Shown piece by piece: positions 1-8,356 of a DNA stretch of 64,000 nucleotides. Origin of the DNA: Microbacterium caowuchunii (GTDB taxonomy: Bacteria; Actinomycetota; Actinomycetes; Actinomycetales; Microbacteriaceae); assembly GCF_008727755.1 (NCBI RefSeq), contig NZ_CP044231.1, positions 930,001 through 994,000 of the forward strand. The letters run 5' to 3'. Positions within the stretch are counted from its first letter, which is position 1, and each line of letters opens with the position of its first letter. The translations under genes and the position numbers were made by a program. The notes under the pieces are model-generated. The model was given only the letters and a program-made list of their open reading frames with translations. It was not told the DNA's origin and ran no database searches.

Positions 1-2
1 CG

Positions 3-284
3 GAGACGGATGCGGAGTCCGCGCCGTACGCGGACATCGCGTCGGCCAAGCCGGAATCGAAGGGGCGGGCCCGCCTGCAGAAGTTCCTCGTGCGCTTCGG
101 CGTCCCGGGAGCCAGCATCCTCGGCCCGCTCGCCATCCCCACGCAGTTCACCGCGGCGATCCTCGTCGCGGCGGGAACCTCGCGGGCGTGGGTGCTGCTC
201 TGGCAGGCCGTGGCCATCGTCATCTGGACGACGATCACCACGGTCTCCGTCTGGGCCGCCCTCACCTTCCTGGTCGGGGTGTGA
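3..284 (+). CDS. C-terminal part of a small membrane protein (small multidrug efflux-like)
   Basis: The gene runs in from the left edge, so only its last 93 codons are visible. The visible part starts with a charged, polar stretch followed by two hydrophobic segments (about residues 35-60 and 67-93 of the fragment) separated by a short turn, and ends directly on a membrane segment. The Gly/Pro-rich hydrophobic pattern around GVPGASILGPLAIPTQ resembles the small multidrug export-like membrane family, but no catalytic or transport motif can be checked. Its stop codon lies 5 nt before the ATG of the next gene and overlaps an in-frame GTG of that gene (GTGA), so the two are probably co-transcribed. 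Confidence 0.5.
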   Translation, partial: ETDAESAPYADIASAKPESKGRARLQKFLVRFGVPGASILGPLAIPTQFTAAILVAAGTSRAWVLLWQAVAIVIWTTITTVSVWAALTFLVGV

Positions 285-289
285 CGGTC

Positions 290-1021
290 ATGACCACGCA
301 CACCGAAGAGATCCGCATCATCGAGAGCGCCGCGGAGACGAGCTCGCACGAACCGACGCTGGCGGAGGACCTCCTCCTCCTGCTGTTCCAGCCCGACTCC
401 GGCACGATCGCCGGCGAGAGCACGCTGTTCTACGTCCTGGGCGGGGCGGTCCTCACCGACCTCGCCCTGGGCGGACACGTGACCACCACGACCACCCGGA
501 GCGGCATGGTGACCGTGCAGGTCGTCGACGGCCGTCCGCCGTCCGACGACATCCTCCGCTCCGCGTGGGGCAGCATCGGCGGCGCCCCGCACGGCGTGCA
601 GTCGATCCTCGCCATGATCGGGCCGGCCCTGCGCCAGCCGCTGCTGGCCCGCCTCGTCGCGCGCGACCACATTCGCGAAGAGCACCGCAGGATCATGGGT
701 CTCTTCTCCTCCACCGCGCACGTCGCCGGGTCGACGGGCCGCCGCGAGGCGCTGCTGGCCGGTGTCCGCGCCGCGCTCGTGGATGGTGCGGTTTCGGCAC
801 CCCGGATCGCTGCGCTCGCCGCCCTCATCTGGGGGAGCGGTTCGCTGCCGCGGTTCCATCGGGACATCCCGTGGACGACCACCGTCATCGACCGCGCCCA
901 GACGTTCGCCCGCTCCAGCTTCGGAGCCGATGCCACCGCCGAAGCCGTCGCCCGCACCACGAACGCCATCATCGCCGGCACCGTCTCGGTCGCCGCCACC
1001 GCGGCCGCCCGGCATCACTGA
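290..1021 (+). CDS. GPP34 (GOLPH3-like) family protein
   Basis: The 243-residue product begins with an acidic leader followed by the LLLLLF...G pattern and the alternation of hydrophobic helices and Gly-rich turns typical of GPP34 proteins, the family named after the Golgi phosphoprotein that binds phosphatidylinositol 4-phosphate. Length is close to the usual 210-240 residues. In actinobacteria the role is unknown; a peripheral membrane or lipid-binding role is an inference from the eukaryotic relatives. The ATG at 290 is preferred, but a GTG at 281 overlapping the upstream stop is also in frame and would add three residues. No regulator is next to it. Confidence 0.65.
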   Translation: MTTHTEEIRIIESAAETSSHEPTLAEDLLLLLFQPDSGTIAGESTLFYVLGGAVLTDLALGGHVTTTTTRSGMVTVQVVDGRPPSDDILRSAWGSIGGAPHGVQSILAMIGPALRQPLLARLVARDHIREEHRRIMGLFSSTAHVAGSTGRREALLAGVRAALVDGAVSAPRIAALAALIWGSGSLPRFHRDIPWTTTVIDRAQTFARSSFGADATAEAVARTTNAIIAGTVSVAATAAARHH

Positions 1022-1123
1022 CGCCCGATCGGGTGTACCCCACCCGGGGACAGAGCCGGGGCCGGGGGAGATGAGTGTGTGCGGGCCGAAGCCGCTGTCG
1101 GCCTCGGCGGCTACGCTGACGCG

Positions 1124-1987
1124 ATGACAGCATCCGGCCCGGCGAACGATTCGCGCACCTGCCCGCCCACGGTCGATGTGTCCTGGCTTGCCGAACACCT
1201 GGACGATCCCGATCTGATCGTGCTGGACACGGCGGCCGGGGACGTCCGCATCCCCGGCGCGCGGCGGTTCGACCTGGATGGCGTCATGTCGGATGCGGAT
1301 TCACCGATCGCGCACACCCTGCCGAGTGCGGTCGCGTTCACCGAGGCCTGTCAGGCACTCGGAATCCACCGGCGGAGCAGGGTCGTCGTCTACGACCCGC
1401 GGGGGATCTTCTCGAGTCCGCGAGCGCGGTGGATGCTGATCACCGCCGGTCATCCCTGCGTCTCGATCCTCGACGGCGGGCTGCCCGCTTGGATCGCGGC
1501 GGGGCACGCGACCGAGCCGTGGGACGAATCCCCGTCCCCGACGCCCGGCGATTTCGTCGCGCAGCCGTTCGGGTCGGCGGTCGTGCCGCGGGATGAGGTC
1601 GAGCGGGTCCTCGAGGACGGCTCCGCCACGGTGCTGGATGCGCGCAGCCGCGGCCGCTTCGCCGGAATCGAGCCGGAGCCGCGGGAGGGCCTGCGCCCGG
1701 GGCACATGCCCGGCTCGGTCAACCTTCCCTTCACGGAGCTGCTCGACGACGGTCGTCTTCGCCCGCTCCCCGAGCTGCGGGCGCGATTCGAGGAGGCCGC
1801 CGGCACGGACGGACCCGTGGTCGTCAGTTGTGGCTCCGGCGTCACGGCCTGCGTCATCGGACTCGTCGCGGAACTGCTCGACCGACCAGTGCGTCTCTAT
1901 GACGGATCGTGGAGCGAGTGGGGTCTGCCCGATGGCCCGCCCGTCGCGCGTGGCGAGGAAGCCGGCGTCACGCGATCACCTGAGTGA
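1124..1987 (+). CDS. sseA: Two-domain rhodanese sulfurtransferase
   Basis: The 287-residue protein has two rhodanese domains. The first (about 15-135) is the inactive type. The second (about 150-275) carries the catalytic-loop motif CGSGVTA with the persulfide-forming cysteine; the CG[ST]GVT form is typical of 3-mercaptopyruvate/thiosulfate sulfurtransferases. It would transfer sulfur from thiosulfate or 3-mercaptopyruvate to thiol or cyanide acceptors in the cytoplasm. The start was set at 1124 because a TACGCT -10 element (1112-1117) lies 6 nt upstream, which fits a leaderless transcript; an upstream in-frame start at 1079 would overlap that element. Whether thiosulfate or mercaptopyruvate is preferred cannot be read from the sequence. 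Confidence 0.85.
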   Translation: MTASGPANDSRTCPPTVDVSWLAEHLDDPDLIVLDTAAGDVRIPGARRFDLDGVMSDADSPIAHTLPSAVAFTEACQALGIHRRSRVVVYDPRGIFSSPRARWMLITAGHPCVSILDGGLPAWIAAGHATEPWDESPSPTPGDFVAQPFGSAVVPRDEVERVLEDGSATVLDARSRGRFAGIEPEPREGLRPGHMPGSVNLPFTELLDDGRLRPLPELRARFEEAAGTDGPVVVSCGSGVTACVIGLVAELLDRPVRLYDGSWSEWGLPDGPPVARGEEAGVTRSPE

Positions 1988-2040
1988 GGTCCCGCTCGGC
2001 GGGGGACGCCGCGCAGCGGTGCCCCGATGCGCGTGCGATG

Positions 2041-2229
2041 TCAGTCGCCGTCGCCGCCCGCGCCGCCCGCGTCGCCGGCTTCCACGGCAGACGGTTCCGG
2101 ATCGTGGGCGACGTACGCGGTCGGAGTTCCCGTGGCGTCGCCGGCGCGCAGGTTCGCGGCGTCGAGCGCCCGCTGGAGGGCGAGATCCGTCTCGGAGCCG
2201 GGCAGGACCTCTTCGTTGCTGTTCGACAT
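2041..2229 (-). CDS. Small acidic hypothetical protein (62 aa)
   Basis: A short gene starting at an ATG that follows a strong Shine-Dalgarno sequence (AAGGAGG, 2231-2237 on the minus strand). The product is acidic, starts MSNSNEEV and ends in a Gly/Asp-rich tail, with no membrane segment or recognisable domain. It lies convergent to the sulfurtransferase gene and is otherwise isolated. Coding is supported mainly by the ribosome binding site and amino-acid composition; the function is not known. Confidence 0.5.
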   Translation of the reverse strand: MSNSNEEVLPGSETDLALQRALDAANLRAGDATGTPTAYVAHDPEPSAVEAGDAGGAGGDGD

Positions 2230-2489
2230 GCGGCCTCCTTGAGCGCACCGTAGCGAAGGCGCCATCAGACGACAAGACCGTCGTCGTGGGCATCACCCGC
2301 CGGGCGGCGCGCCACGAACCCTGCGCCGTTTCCAGGGGCCAGCTCGACCCCGTTCACCCGCATAGGCACAATTCGCGTCGGTGGACTGAGGCGCAGCGAA
2401 GAGCATTGAGTCCGATCGCGGCGTACTCCCGCTCGGACGGTAGCGGAGAGATCCTCTGGTCGCCACACCCGCACCGCTACGTTGAGTCC

Positions 2490-2885
2490 ATGCCCCTCGC
2501 TCTCGCCCTGACGGTGGTCCTCGCGCTGTTGGCGCTGTTCCAACTGGCGCTCGCCCTCGGAGCTCCGCTCGGTCGCTTCGCGTGGGGAGGGGCGCACCGC
2601 ATCCTGCCCGCGAAGCTCCGGGTCGGCAGCCTCGTATCGATCCTGATCTACGGCTTCATCGCCGTTGTCGCGTGGGGCCGTGTCGGGGCGATCGAGCTGT
2701 TCCCGCAACCGTTCGCGGTCGTGATGATGTGGGTCATCTTCGGGTACTTCGTCCTCGGGATCTTGATGAACGCGATCTCGCGCAGCCGGTCTGAGCGCTG
2801 GGTGATGGTTCCCGTGGCGGTGGTGCTGGCGGTGCTGTCCTTCTTCATCGCGATGGGATACGGCGAGCTGGCGACGGCGATCTAG
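2490..2885 (+). CDS. Small integral membrane protein, four predicted helices
   Basis: The 131-residue product consists almost entirely of four hydrophobic segments (about 2-22, 47-68, 75-97 and 108-128) joined by short charged loops. No catalytic motif was seen. The ATG at 2490 is preceded by TACGTT (2478-2483) with a 6-nt spacer, indicating a leaderless transcript; the long upstream extension of the frame is not coding-like. It converges on the CPBP protease gene, with the two stop codons overlapping by 4 nt. Function unknown; it resembles small conserved actinobacterial membrane proteins. Confidence 0.6.
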   Translation: MPLALALTVVLALLALFQLALALGAPLGRFAWGGAHRILPAKLRVGSLVSILIYGFIAVVAWGRVGAIELFPQPFAVVMMWVIFGYFVLGILMNAISRSRSERWVMVPVAVVLAVLSFFIAMGYGELATAI

Positions 2886-3781
2886 CGTCGACGCCGACGC
2901 CAGCCCGAGAAAGCGACCGCAGCGCCGACGGCGAGGATGACGCTGGTGACGAGGCTCCCTTCGATGCCGAAGGCGCCGCCGGTGAGGAGGTCGTTCGCGG
3001 TGGGCCCGGAGACGAACACGAGTACCGAGTCGGGCGGGGTCGTGCCCGAGACGGGAACGCCGTACAGCATCCCCTGGCCCCAGTTCCACGCGCCGTGCAG
3101 GGCGCAGATTCCCCAGAGGCTCCCCTCTGCGAGAGTGTAGAAGCCCGCGAACAGAGCGAACAGCACGAGGTTCACCAGCGGCAGCCAGCCGATGCCCGGG
3201 TTCGCGCCGTGGATGACGGCGAACACGACCGCCTGTACGACCAGCGCCGCGGCTAGCCCCCACCGCCGGGCGACCGCCTGGGTGAGATATCCGCGGGTGA
3301 GGATCTCTTCGGTCGACCCCTGCACCAGGAACCCGAGAAGCAGGAGGGCGATGAACATCCAGCTCGTCGCGTCCGGTGCGGCGAAACCCAGCGTGGCTTG
3401 ACCCGTCGCGACTGGCAGCAGCACGCATACCGACACCATCGCCAGCCCGAGGAGCAACCCGCGAGCCGCCTGGAGCAGGCCCGCACGAGGCTGTTCGAAT
3501 CCCAGGGTGGCGAAGCGGCGCTTCTCCTTCGCCGCGAGCCAGGCCCAGAGCAGCAGCACCGCGAGGGGGAAGGAGAACAGCATGATGAGGGTGGCGATGC
3601 TCGGCGAGTACGCGGGCACGCCACCCAGCGAGGCGAGGATCTGCTGTACGGCTCCGGGGATCCCGATGAGCACGATGAGGACGGCGAAGACCACGACTGC
3701 GAGGATGATGCCGGTCGGACGCCGGGCGGTCAGCATCCCCCCGGTGGGCGCGGGCAGATTCCGGTGGACGGGACGTGACAT
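2882..3781 (-). CDS. CPBP family intramembrane metalloprotease
   Basis: The 299-residue multi-pass membrane protein carries the three CPBP (Abi/CAAX protease) motifs: an EExxxR box (EEILTRG, near residue 157), a second motif with FxxxH (FAVIHG) and the final HxxxN (HGAWN). These residues form the glutamyl/histidine active site of type II CAAX-prenyl-protease-like enzymes. Bacterial members act in bacteriocin self-immunity or membrane protein processing; the substrate here is unknown. The ATG at 3781 follows a GAAGG ribosome binding site; a TTG nine bases upstream is less likely. An Arg-rich tail (WRRRRR) follows the last helix. Confidence 0.85.
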   Translation of the reverse strand: MSRPVHRNLPAPTGGMLTARRPTGIILAVVVFAVLIVLIGIPGAVQQILASLGGVPAYSPSIATLIMLFSFPLAVLLLWAWLAAKEKRRFATLGFEQPRAGLLQAARGLLLGLAMVSVCVLLPVATGQATLGFAAPDATSWMFIALLLLGFLVQGSTEEILTRGYLTQAVARRWGLAAALVVQAVVFAVIHGANPGIGWLPLVNLVLFALFAGFYTLAEGSLWGICALHGAWNWGQGMLYGVPVSGTTPPDSVLVFVSGPTANDLLTGGAFGIEGSLVTSVILAVGAAVAFSGWRRRRR

Positions 3782-3908
3782 CGTGAGCAACCTTCAAGAG
3801 CCGGGTACGACCTGCCCGCAGAAGAACCCGCGGCGGTTGTCCTGATCATGGCGTGACCGTCCCGGTGCCGGCAAAACGGCCCATGCCCTGCCGCGTAACA
3901 ATAGAGGC

Positions 3909-4346
3909 ATGCCTGCCGTCCATCGCCCCGGGCTCCGCGTGACGTCCCGGCTCACGATCGCGGAATCGGAACTGACCTGGCGCTTCTCGCGATCATCGGG
4001 TCCCGGCGGGCAGGGCGTGAACACGACGGACTCGCGGGTGGAGCTCGCGTGGGACGCGACAGCATCCGAGTCGCTCACGCCGCTTCAGCGCGAACGGATC
4101 CTCGACCGGCTGGCCGATCGCCTGGTCGGGGGAGTGCTGACGATCACCGCATCCGAGCATCGCGCCCAGGCACGGAACCGGGATGCGGCCCGTGAACGGC
4201 TCGCCGCGCTGGTCGCGGAGGCGGTACGCCCGCCCGCCGCGCCCCGCCGTGCGACCAAGCCCACCCGAGGCGCGAAGGAACGGCGGCTCACCGCGAAGAA
4301 GCAGAGGACCGACACCAAGCGGCTGCGGCGCCGGCCCGAGGACTGA
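3909..4346 (+). CDS. arfB: Alternative ribosome-rescue factor ArfB
   Basis: This 145-residue protein has the GGQ peptidyl-hydrolase motif at residues 33-35 within SGPGGQGVN, followed by the short domain 3 of class I release factors, and a Lys/Arg-rich C-terminal tail (about 105-145). That combination (codon-recognition domains absent, basic tail present) defines ArfB/YaeJ, which hydrolyses peptidyl-tRNA on ribosomes stalled without a stop codon. The tail normally inserts in the empty mRNA channel. The ATG follows AACAAT (3897-3902) with a 6-nt spacer, so the message may be leaderless. It stands alone between two minus-strand genes. Confidence 0.92.
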   Translation: MPAVHRPGLRVTSRLTIAESELTWRFSRSSGPGGQGVNTTDSRVELAWDATASESLTPLQRERILDRLADRLVGGVLTITASEHRAQARNRDAARERLAALVAEAVRPPAAPRRATKPTRGAKERRLTAKKQRTDTKRLRRRPED

Positions 4347-4408
4347 TCGCCCTCAGGCGCCGAGGGGCTGACGAACGTCGGCTGACGAACGGGCGCGCCG
4401 GGACCAGC

Positions 4409-5239
4409 TCAGCGTGACGCCGAACCGGCCGAGGGGCTGGGGGTGGGGTGCACCGGCGAGACGAAGACCCCGACCCGGTCGTCGTTCAGGACGAAACGCA
4501 GCCCGGTCCCGACCGGGTGCTGTTCGAGCACCGCGTCCGGCCATTCGGCATCGAGCGCGAACTGGACCGTGGCGGGGAGGCCTCCGGCTTCGCATCCCAT
4601 ATAGACCGGCCCGGTGAGGGAACCGTCCTGGGCGCTGATGCTCTCAGCAGACGTGATCAGGACGCAGTCGCCCTTCCCGAAGACGTCGTTGTCTGAGCGC
4701 ATGGCCCAGATGCCGAAGTACTCGTAGACCTCGACGTCCGCGAGGGCTCCGTTCCAGAAGTCGGACGGAAGCCCGATCGCGGGATCAGGGTCCAGAAGCG
4801 CGGCCGGCACGAGGCCCGTCGTCGGGTCGACGGGACGGACCGATGTCACCGCGTAGGTCGCAGCCGCCGACACGGCCGCGACCGCAAGGAGCGATGCGGC
4901 CCACACCCACCGCATCCGGCGCGAGACCGCACGTCTCCGGCGGGTACGCAGACTCTGCGAGGGCGTGGTGGGCTCGCGTTCTGCCGCGACTTCGGGCTGG
5001 GCCATCGGCGACTCGACCAACGATGCCGGCGACGCGGATGCGGATGCGGTCGGCACCGTCGTCAGGGGCGCCGCGGCGGGCGGGAAGGCCGGCGCCGCGG
5101 CGTCGAAGGTGCGGCGCCGGGATGCGGACTCCAGCTCCTGTAGACGGACCCATGCCGCCGCATCCATCTCGACGGCGGGGGAGGGCCCGTACGCCCGTGC
5201 CCGCAGTTCCGCCAGCTCTGCCCGGTCGTCATCGTCCAT
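4409..5239 (-). CDS. Membrane-anchored hypothetical protein
   Basis: The 276-residue product has a cytoplasmic N-terminal part starting MDDDDRAELAELRARAYGP, a Pro/Ala-rich linker, one transmembrane helix near residues 110-130 after an Arg cluster, and an extracytoplasmic C-terminal domain of about 130 residues ending in a Ser/Pro tail. The outer domain contains two cysteines (near GKGDCVLI and YMGCEAG) that could pair. The start at 5239 fits a leaderless element GACGAT 7 nt upstream; an ATG at 5248 is in frame but less well placed. No known catalytic motif was recognised. Confidence 0.6.
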   Translation of the reverse strand: MDDDDRAELAELRARAYGPSPAVEMDAAAWVRLQELESASRRRTFDAAAPAFPPAAAPLTTVPTASASASPASLVESPMAQPEVAAEREPTTPSQSLRTRRRRAVSRRMRWVWAASLLAVAAVSAAATYAVTSVRPVDPTTGLVPAALLDPDPAIGLPSDFWNGALADVEVYEYFGIWAMRSDNDVFGKGDCVLITSAESISAQDGSLTGPVYMGCEAGGLPATVQFALDAEWPDAVLEQHPVGTGLRFVLNDDRVGVFVSPVHPTPSPSAGSASR

Positions 5240-5291
5240 CCCGTGCATCGTCGCACAACGGCGTGGGGACGCGCACGGATGCGGCACCGCG

Positions 5292-6215
5292 TCACGTCCC
5301 GCCGGACGTCGCCCGTGTCCGCGTGCGGATGGCGAGCCCGGCGCAGCCGATGACCGCGGCGCCGCCGAGGACCGTTGGCCACGTGATCTGCTCGTGCAGG
5401 ATGATCGCGGCCCAGAGGATGCTCATCACCGGCTGTACGAGCTGCACTTGGCTGACCTGCGCCATCGGTCCGATGGAGAGGCCGCGGTACCAGGCGAAGA
5501 AGCCGAGGAACATGCTGATGACGCCGAGATACGCGAAGGCCAGCCACTGGACCGCTGTCCCGTGCGGCGGCTCTTGCACGACCGAAACGGTCGTGAGCGT
5601 GATCATCGCCGGGGAGGCGAGGGCGAGCGCCCACGACACGGTCTGCCAGGATCCGAGCTCACGGGCGAGCAGTCCGCCCTCCGCGTATCCGATCGCGGCG
5701 GCGAGCACCGCGGCGAACAGCAGCAGATCCGACCAGGTCACGCCCGCGAACCCGTCTCCCTGCAGGCCGGCGAAGCCGACCGCGGCGATCGCGCCCAGCG
5801 CGGCGAATGCCCAGAACGAGCGGGTGGGGCGCTCCTGTGTCCGCAGCACCACCATGACCGCGGTGGCCGCCGGCAAGATGGCGATCACCACGGCACCGTG
5901 ACTGGCCGGAGCGGTCGTGAGGGCGAACGAGGTGAGGATCGGGAACCCGGCGAAGACCCCACCCGCCACGATCGCCAGCCGCACCCACTGCCGCGCCGTG
6001 GGTGGTGTTTGCCCGGTGATCGCCAGCGCGAGCGCGGCCAGCGCCGCGGCGACGACCGCGCGCCCCGACCCGATGAACAACGGGGACAGGCCCTCGACCG
6101 CGACCCGCGTGAACGGGACGGTGAACGAGAACGCCGTGACACCGAGCAGACCCCAGAGGAGGCCGGCGCGACGGGTGGGTGCGCTCGTGGGCGTCAGCAC
6201 AGCGCCTCGAGTCAT
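5292..6215 (-). CDS. EamA/DMT family transporter
   Basis: The 307-residue protein has ten hydrophobic segments arranged as two five-helix EamA repeats (about 15-145 and 160-295). The second repeat shows the typical GxxxWYRGL and PVMS elements. Family members are drug/metabolite exporters, often for amino acids, nucleosides or antibiotics, with low sequence predictability of the substrate. It follows the membrane-anchored hypothetical gene in the same direction with about 50 nt between them; nothing in the surroundings points to a substrate. Confidence 0.85.
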   Translation of the reverse strand: MTRGAVLTPTSAPTRRAGLLWGLLGVTAFSFTVPFTRVAVEGLSPLFIGSGRAVVAAALAALALAITGQTPPTARQWVRLAIVAGGVFAGFPILTSFALTTAPASHGAVVIAILPAATAVMVVLRTQERPTRSFWAFAALGAIAAVGFAGLQGDGFAGVTWSDLLLFAAVLAAAIGYAEGGLLARELGSWQTVSWALALASPAMITLTTVSVVQEPPHGTAVQWLAFAYLGVISMFLGFFAWYRGLSIGPMAQVSQVQLVQPVMSILWAAIILHEQITWPTVLGGAAVIGCAGLAIRTRTRATSGGT

Positions 6216-6286
6216 GATGCATGTCTAGCGCCGTGCCCGATCGCGTCCGCCGTGCCAATCCCCACACCGTGGACCGGGCGCTGGGG

Positions 6287-6886
6287 TCACCGCCGCGCCC
6301 GGACGCCTCCCGGCCGCACCGCGTACCGGTGCAGCACGACGCCCGCTTCGAACTGCGCGGTCTCGATCACGTCCAGCTCGATCGGCCCGGGATCGCCGTC
6401 GAACAGCGGCCGTCCCTCGCCGAGGATCACCGGGTGGACGAACAGCATCAGCTCGTCCAGCAGCCCCGCCTGCAGGAGGTGCGTGGCGATCGTGGCCCCG
6501 CCCACGCCGATGTCGCCGTCCGTCTCCTCGCGCAGCGCCGTCAGCTCGGGGATCGCGTCGTCGGCGGTCAGGACGCGGGTGTTGAAGTCCGCGTCGGTCC
6601 GGTGGCGGGAGACGAGCACCTTCGGCGCCGAGGTCCAGATCTCGCCGTACTCGCGGATGTAGTCCGGATACGCCTCGTTCTGGCGGGCGGCGGGCCAGAA
6701 CGCCTCCATGATCTCGTACATGGTGCGCCCCTGGACCATGACCGCCAAGCGGGCGGCGCGCGCGTTGAACTCGCGGTGCAGCGACTCGCCGATCCGCATC
6801 CAGCTGCCCCCGCCGTTCTCCCCGGCGGCCTGCTCGATGCGGAGGTCTGCGGAGACGTTCATCCAGTAGACGAAGCGACCAGTCAT
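6287..6886 (-). CDS. RibD-C/DHFR-like reductase
   Basis: The 199-residue protein belongs to the dihydrofolate-reductase-like family typified by the RibD C-terminal domain: YWMNVSADL at the start, the GRTMYE motif, and GVGGATIATHLL for NADPH binding in the second half. The family name reflects fold; true folate reduction is not implied, and the substrate is unknown. ATG 6886 is preceded by CACACT with a 6-nt spacer (leaderless type). Two more members lie in this window (7134 and 24519), so this lineage seems to have diversified the family. Confidence 0.8.
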   Translation of the reverse strand: MTGRFVYWMNVSADLRIEQAAGENGGGSWMRIGESLHREFNARAARLAVMVQGRTMYEIMEAFWPAARQNEAYPDYIREYGEIWTSAPKVLVSRHRTDADFNTRVLTADDAIPELTALREETDGDIGVGGATIATHLLQAGLLDELMLFVHPVILGEGRPLFDGDPGPIELDVIETAQFEAGVVLHRYAVRPGGVRARR

Positions 6887-6931
6887 GCCGACAGTGTGAT
6901 CCCGGTCCCACGCGCGCACAAGCGCACGGCT

Positions 6932-7156
6932 TCACCGAACGGGCGACGTGTTCGCGGGCGTTCGGTGGTCGTCAGGCCGGGGGATCTGCAGGGCGGTGAT
7001 GAGGATGACGCCGCCCACGAGCGCCATGACGACCGGGCGCTGCGAATCGCGGCGCAGCAGGCGCGGGAAGAGGGGGCCGGCGAGCAGGGTGAACAGGCCC
7101 GGGGAGACGAGCGCAGAGAGCAACCCACGGTGTTCACGGCCTGAGGCGGGAGACAT
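6932..7156 (-). CDS. Possible small membrane protein or gene remnant
   Basis: The space between the two reductase genes holds an open frame of about 74 codons whose translation has a convincing pair of hydrophobic segments (SALVSPGLFTLLAGPLF and VVMALVGGVILITALQI) separated by an Arg-rich loop, followed by a polar tail. It overlaps the end of the neighbouring reductase by 23 nt and has no clear ribosome binding site. It may be a small membrane protein or the tail of a decayed transporter; confidence that it is expressed is low. Confidence 0.25.
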   Translation of the reverse strand: MSPASGREHRGLLSALVSPGLFTLLAGPLFPRLLRRDSQRPVVMALVGGVILITALQIPRPDDHRTPANTSPVR

Positions 7157-7709
7157 ATTCCTCGACCACGACACCCGATCCGAACGAGCGGGTTCCGGTC
7201 GGTACGAAGATCCGCGGCTCGTAGGGCGCGGACCCGAAGAGTGGGATGCCGGAGCCGAAGACGACGGGGTTGCGCTTCAGCACAAGGCGGTCGATCTCCG
7301 GGAGCAGCGTGCCGGCGAGCTCGCCGCCGCCGCAGAGCCAGATGTCCCGTCCGTCCTCCTCCTTCAGGTCGCGCACCGTGGTGAGCGGATCGTGGGTGAG
7401 GGTGATCGCGGGGTCCACGCCCCGCGGATGACGACTCGCGACCACCTGAGAGAGGTGCGGGTACGGGCTGGGGATGCCGGCGTCGAGCGCCGGACGAAGC
7501 GTGTTCCAGCCCATCATCACGGTGTCGAATCGTGTCTTCGGCGGCTCGATGCCGAGAGCGGTGAGCACGTGCGCGGGCAACGCATCCGCGTACTCGCCGA
7601 ACACGACGGGAGCGTGGTCCCCGTCGACGAGGAACGCGTCGTACCCGCCCCGCGGGTCGGCGATGTAGCCGTCGATGCTGACGGCGACGTAGTAGACGAG
7701 TTGTCGCAC
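7134..7709 (-). CDS. RibD-C/DHFR-like reductase under TetR control
   Basis: A 191-residue protein starting VRQLVYYVAVSIDGYIAD, the classic N-terminus of RibD-C-type reductases, with a VMMGWNT motif and the nucleotide-binding stretch IWLCGGGELAGTLL. It probably uses NADPH to reduce a small cytoplasmic substrate that is not identifiable. The GTG at 7709 was chosen because GGAG lies 8 nt before it; the preceding TTG at 7721 overlaps this site. It is transcribed divergently from a TetR gene whose probable operator (7730-7754) lies in the 72-nt gap, so it is most likely the repressed target. Confidence 0.85.
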   Translation of the reverse strand: MRQLVYYVAVSIDGYIADPRGGYDAFLVDGDHAPVVFGEYADALPAHVLTALGIEPPKTRFDTVMMGWNTLRPALDAGIPSPYPHLSQVVASRHPRGVDPAITLTHDPLTTVRDLKEEDGRDIWLCGGGELAGTLLPEIDRLVLKRNPVVFGSGIPLFGSAPYEPRIFVPTGTRSFGSGVVVEEYVSRLRP

Positions 7710-7729
7710 GGGAAACTCCAATCACAACA

Positions 7730-7754
7730 GATGTCGTGGTCAGAGTACGACATC
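7730..7754. promoter_or_regulatory. Palindromic TetR operator between reductase and tetR
   Basis: Perfect inverted repeat with 8-bp arms, GATGTCGT (7730-7737) and ACGACATC (7747-7754), around a 9-bp spacer. It lies centrally in the gap between the divergent reductase and TetR genes, and the TetR -10 element (TAGCAT, 7769-7774) begins 14 bp after it. Size and position are typical for a TetR-family dimer site controlling both genes. Confidence 0.75.
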
Positions 7755-7781
7755 CGTCGTGGTTTGACTAGCATGTGCCGT

Positions 7782-8345
7782 ATGGCTCGCAACGACGAAC
7801 GACGCTCCGCTCTCGCCGACGCCGGGATCCGCGTGCTCGCCGAGCAGGGGGCGCGCGGTCTCACCCATCGCGCTGTCGATTCCGCGGCCGGAACTCCGCG
7901 CGGGACCGCGTCGAATTACTTCCCGACGCGCGACGACCTCATCTCCGCACTGGTCGATCGGATCGGGGAGCGGCTCACGCCCGAACCGGAGGTCGTCGCT
8001 GCGGTCGATCGGTCTCCCGATCGGACACTCTTCGCCGACTACCTGCGCGATGTCGTGAGGCGTCTCAGCGCCGACCCGCATGTGTCGCTCGCGCTCTTCG
8101 AGCTGCGGTTGGAAGCCGCACGGCGACCGACCGTCGCGGAAGCGCTGGGAGCGTGGCGGCAGCGGGCGTTCCAGGCCGACCTCGCATTCAACGCCGAAGC
8201 CGGGCTACCCGGAGGACGAACCGAGATCGCGTTGTTCCACTACGCCATCGATGGGCTGATGCTCGATCAGCTCACCGTGCCCCTCGATACCGGGATGTCG
8301 GCCGACGCCGTCGTGGACGAGCTCGTCAGCCGCATCCTCCGCTGA
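7782..8345 (+). CDS. TetR family transcriptional regulator
   Basis: The 187-residue product has an N-terminal helix-turn-helix (about 8-52; GLTHRAVDSAAGTPRGTASNYF) and a ligand-binding C-terminal region of the TetR_C type. The start at 7782 is 7 nt after a TAGCAT -10 hexamer; an ATG at 7773 in the same frame overlaps that hexamer. It is divergent from the reductase gene at 7134-7709 and converges with lacI, 11 nt apart. It probably represses the reductase and itself through the 25-bp palindrome at 7730-7754. The inducer is unknown. Confidence 0.9.
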   Translation: MARNDERRSALADAGIRVLAEQGARGLTHRAVDSAAGTPRGTASNYFPTRDDLISALVDRIGERLTPEPEVVAAVDRSPDRTLFADYLRDVVRRLSADPHVSLALFELRLEAARRPTVAEALGAWRQRAFQADLAFNAEAGLPGGRTEIALFHYAIDGLMLDQLTVPLDTGMSADAVVDELVSRILR

Positions 8346-8356
8346 CGGCCGCCCGG

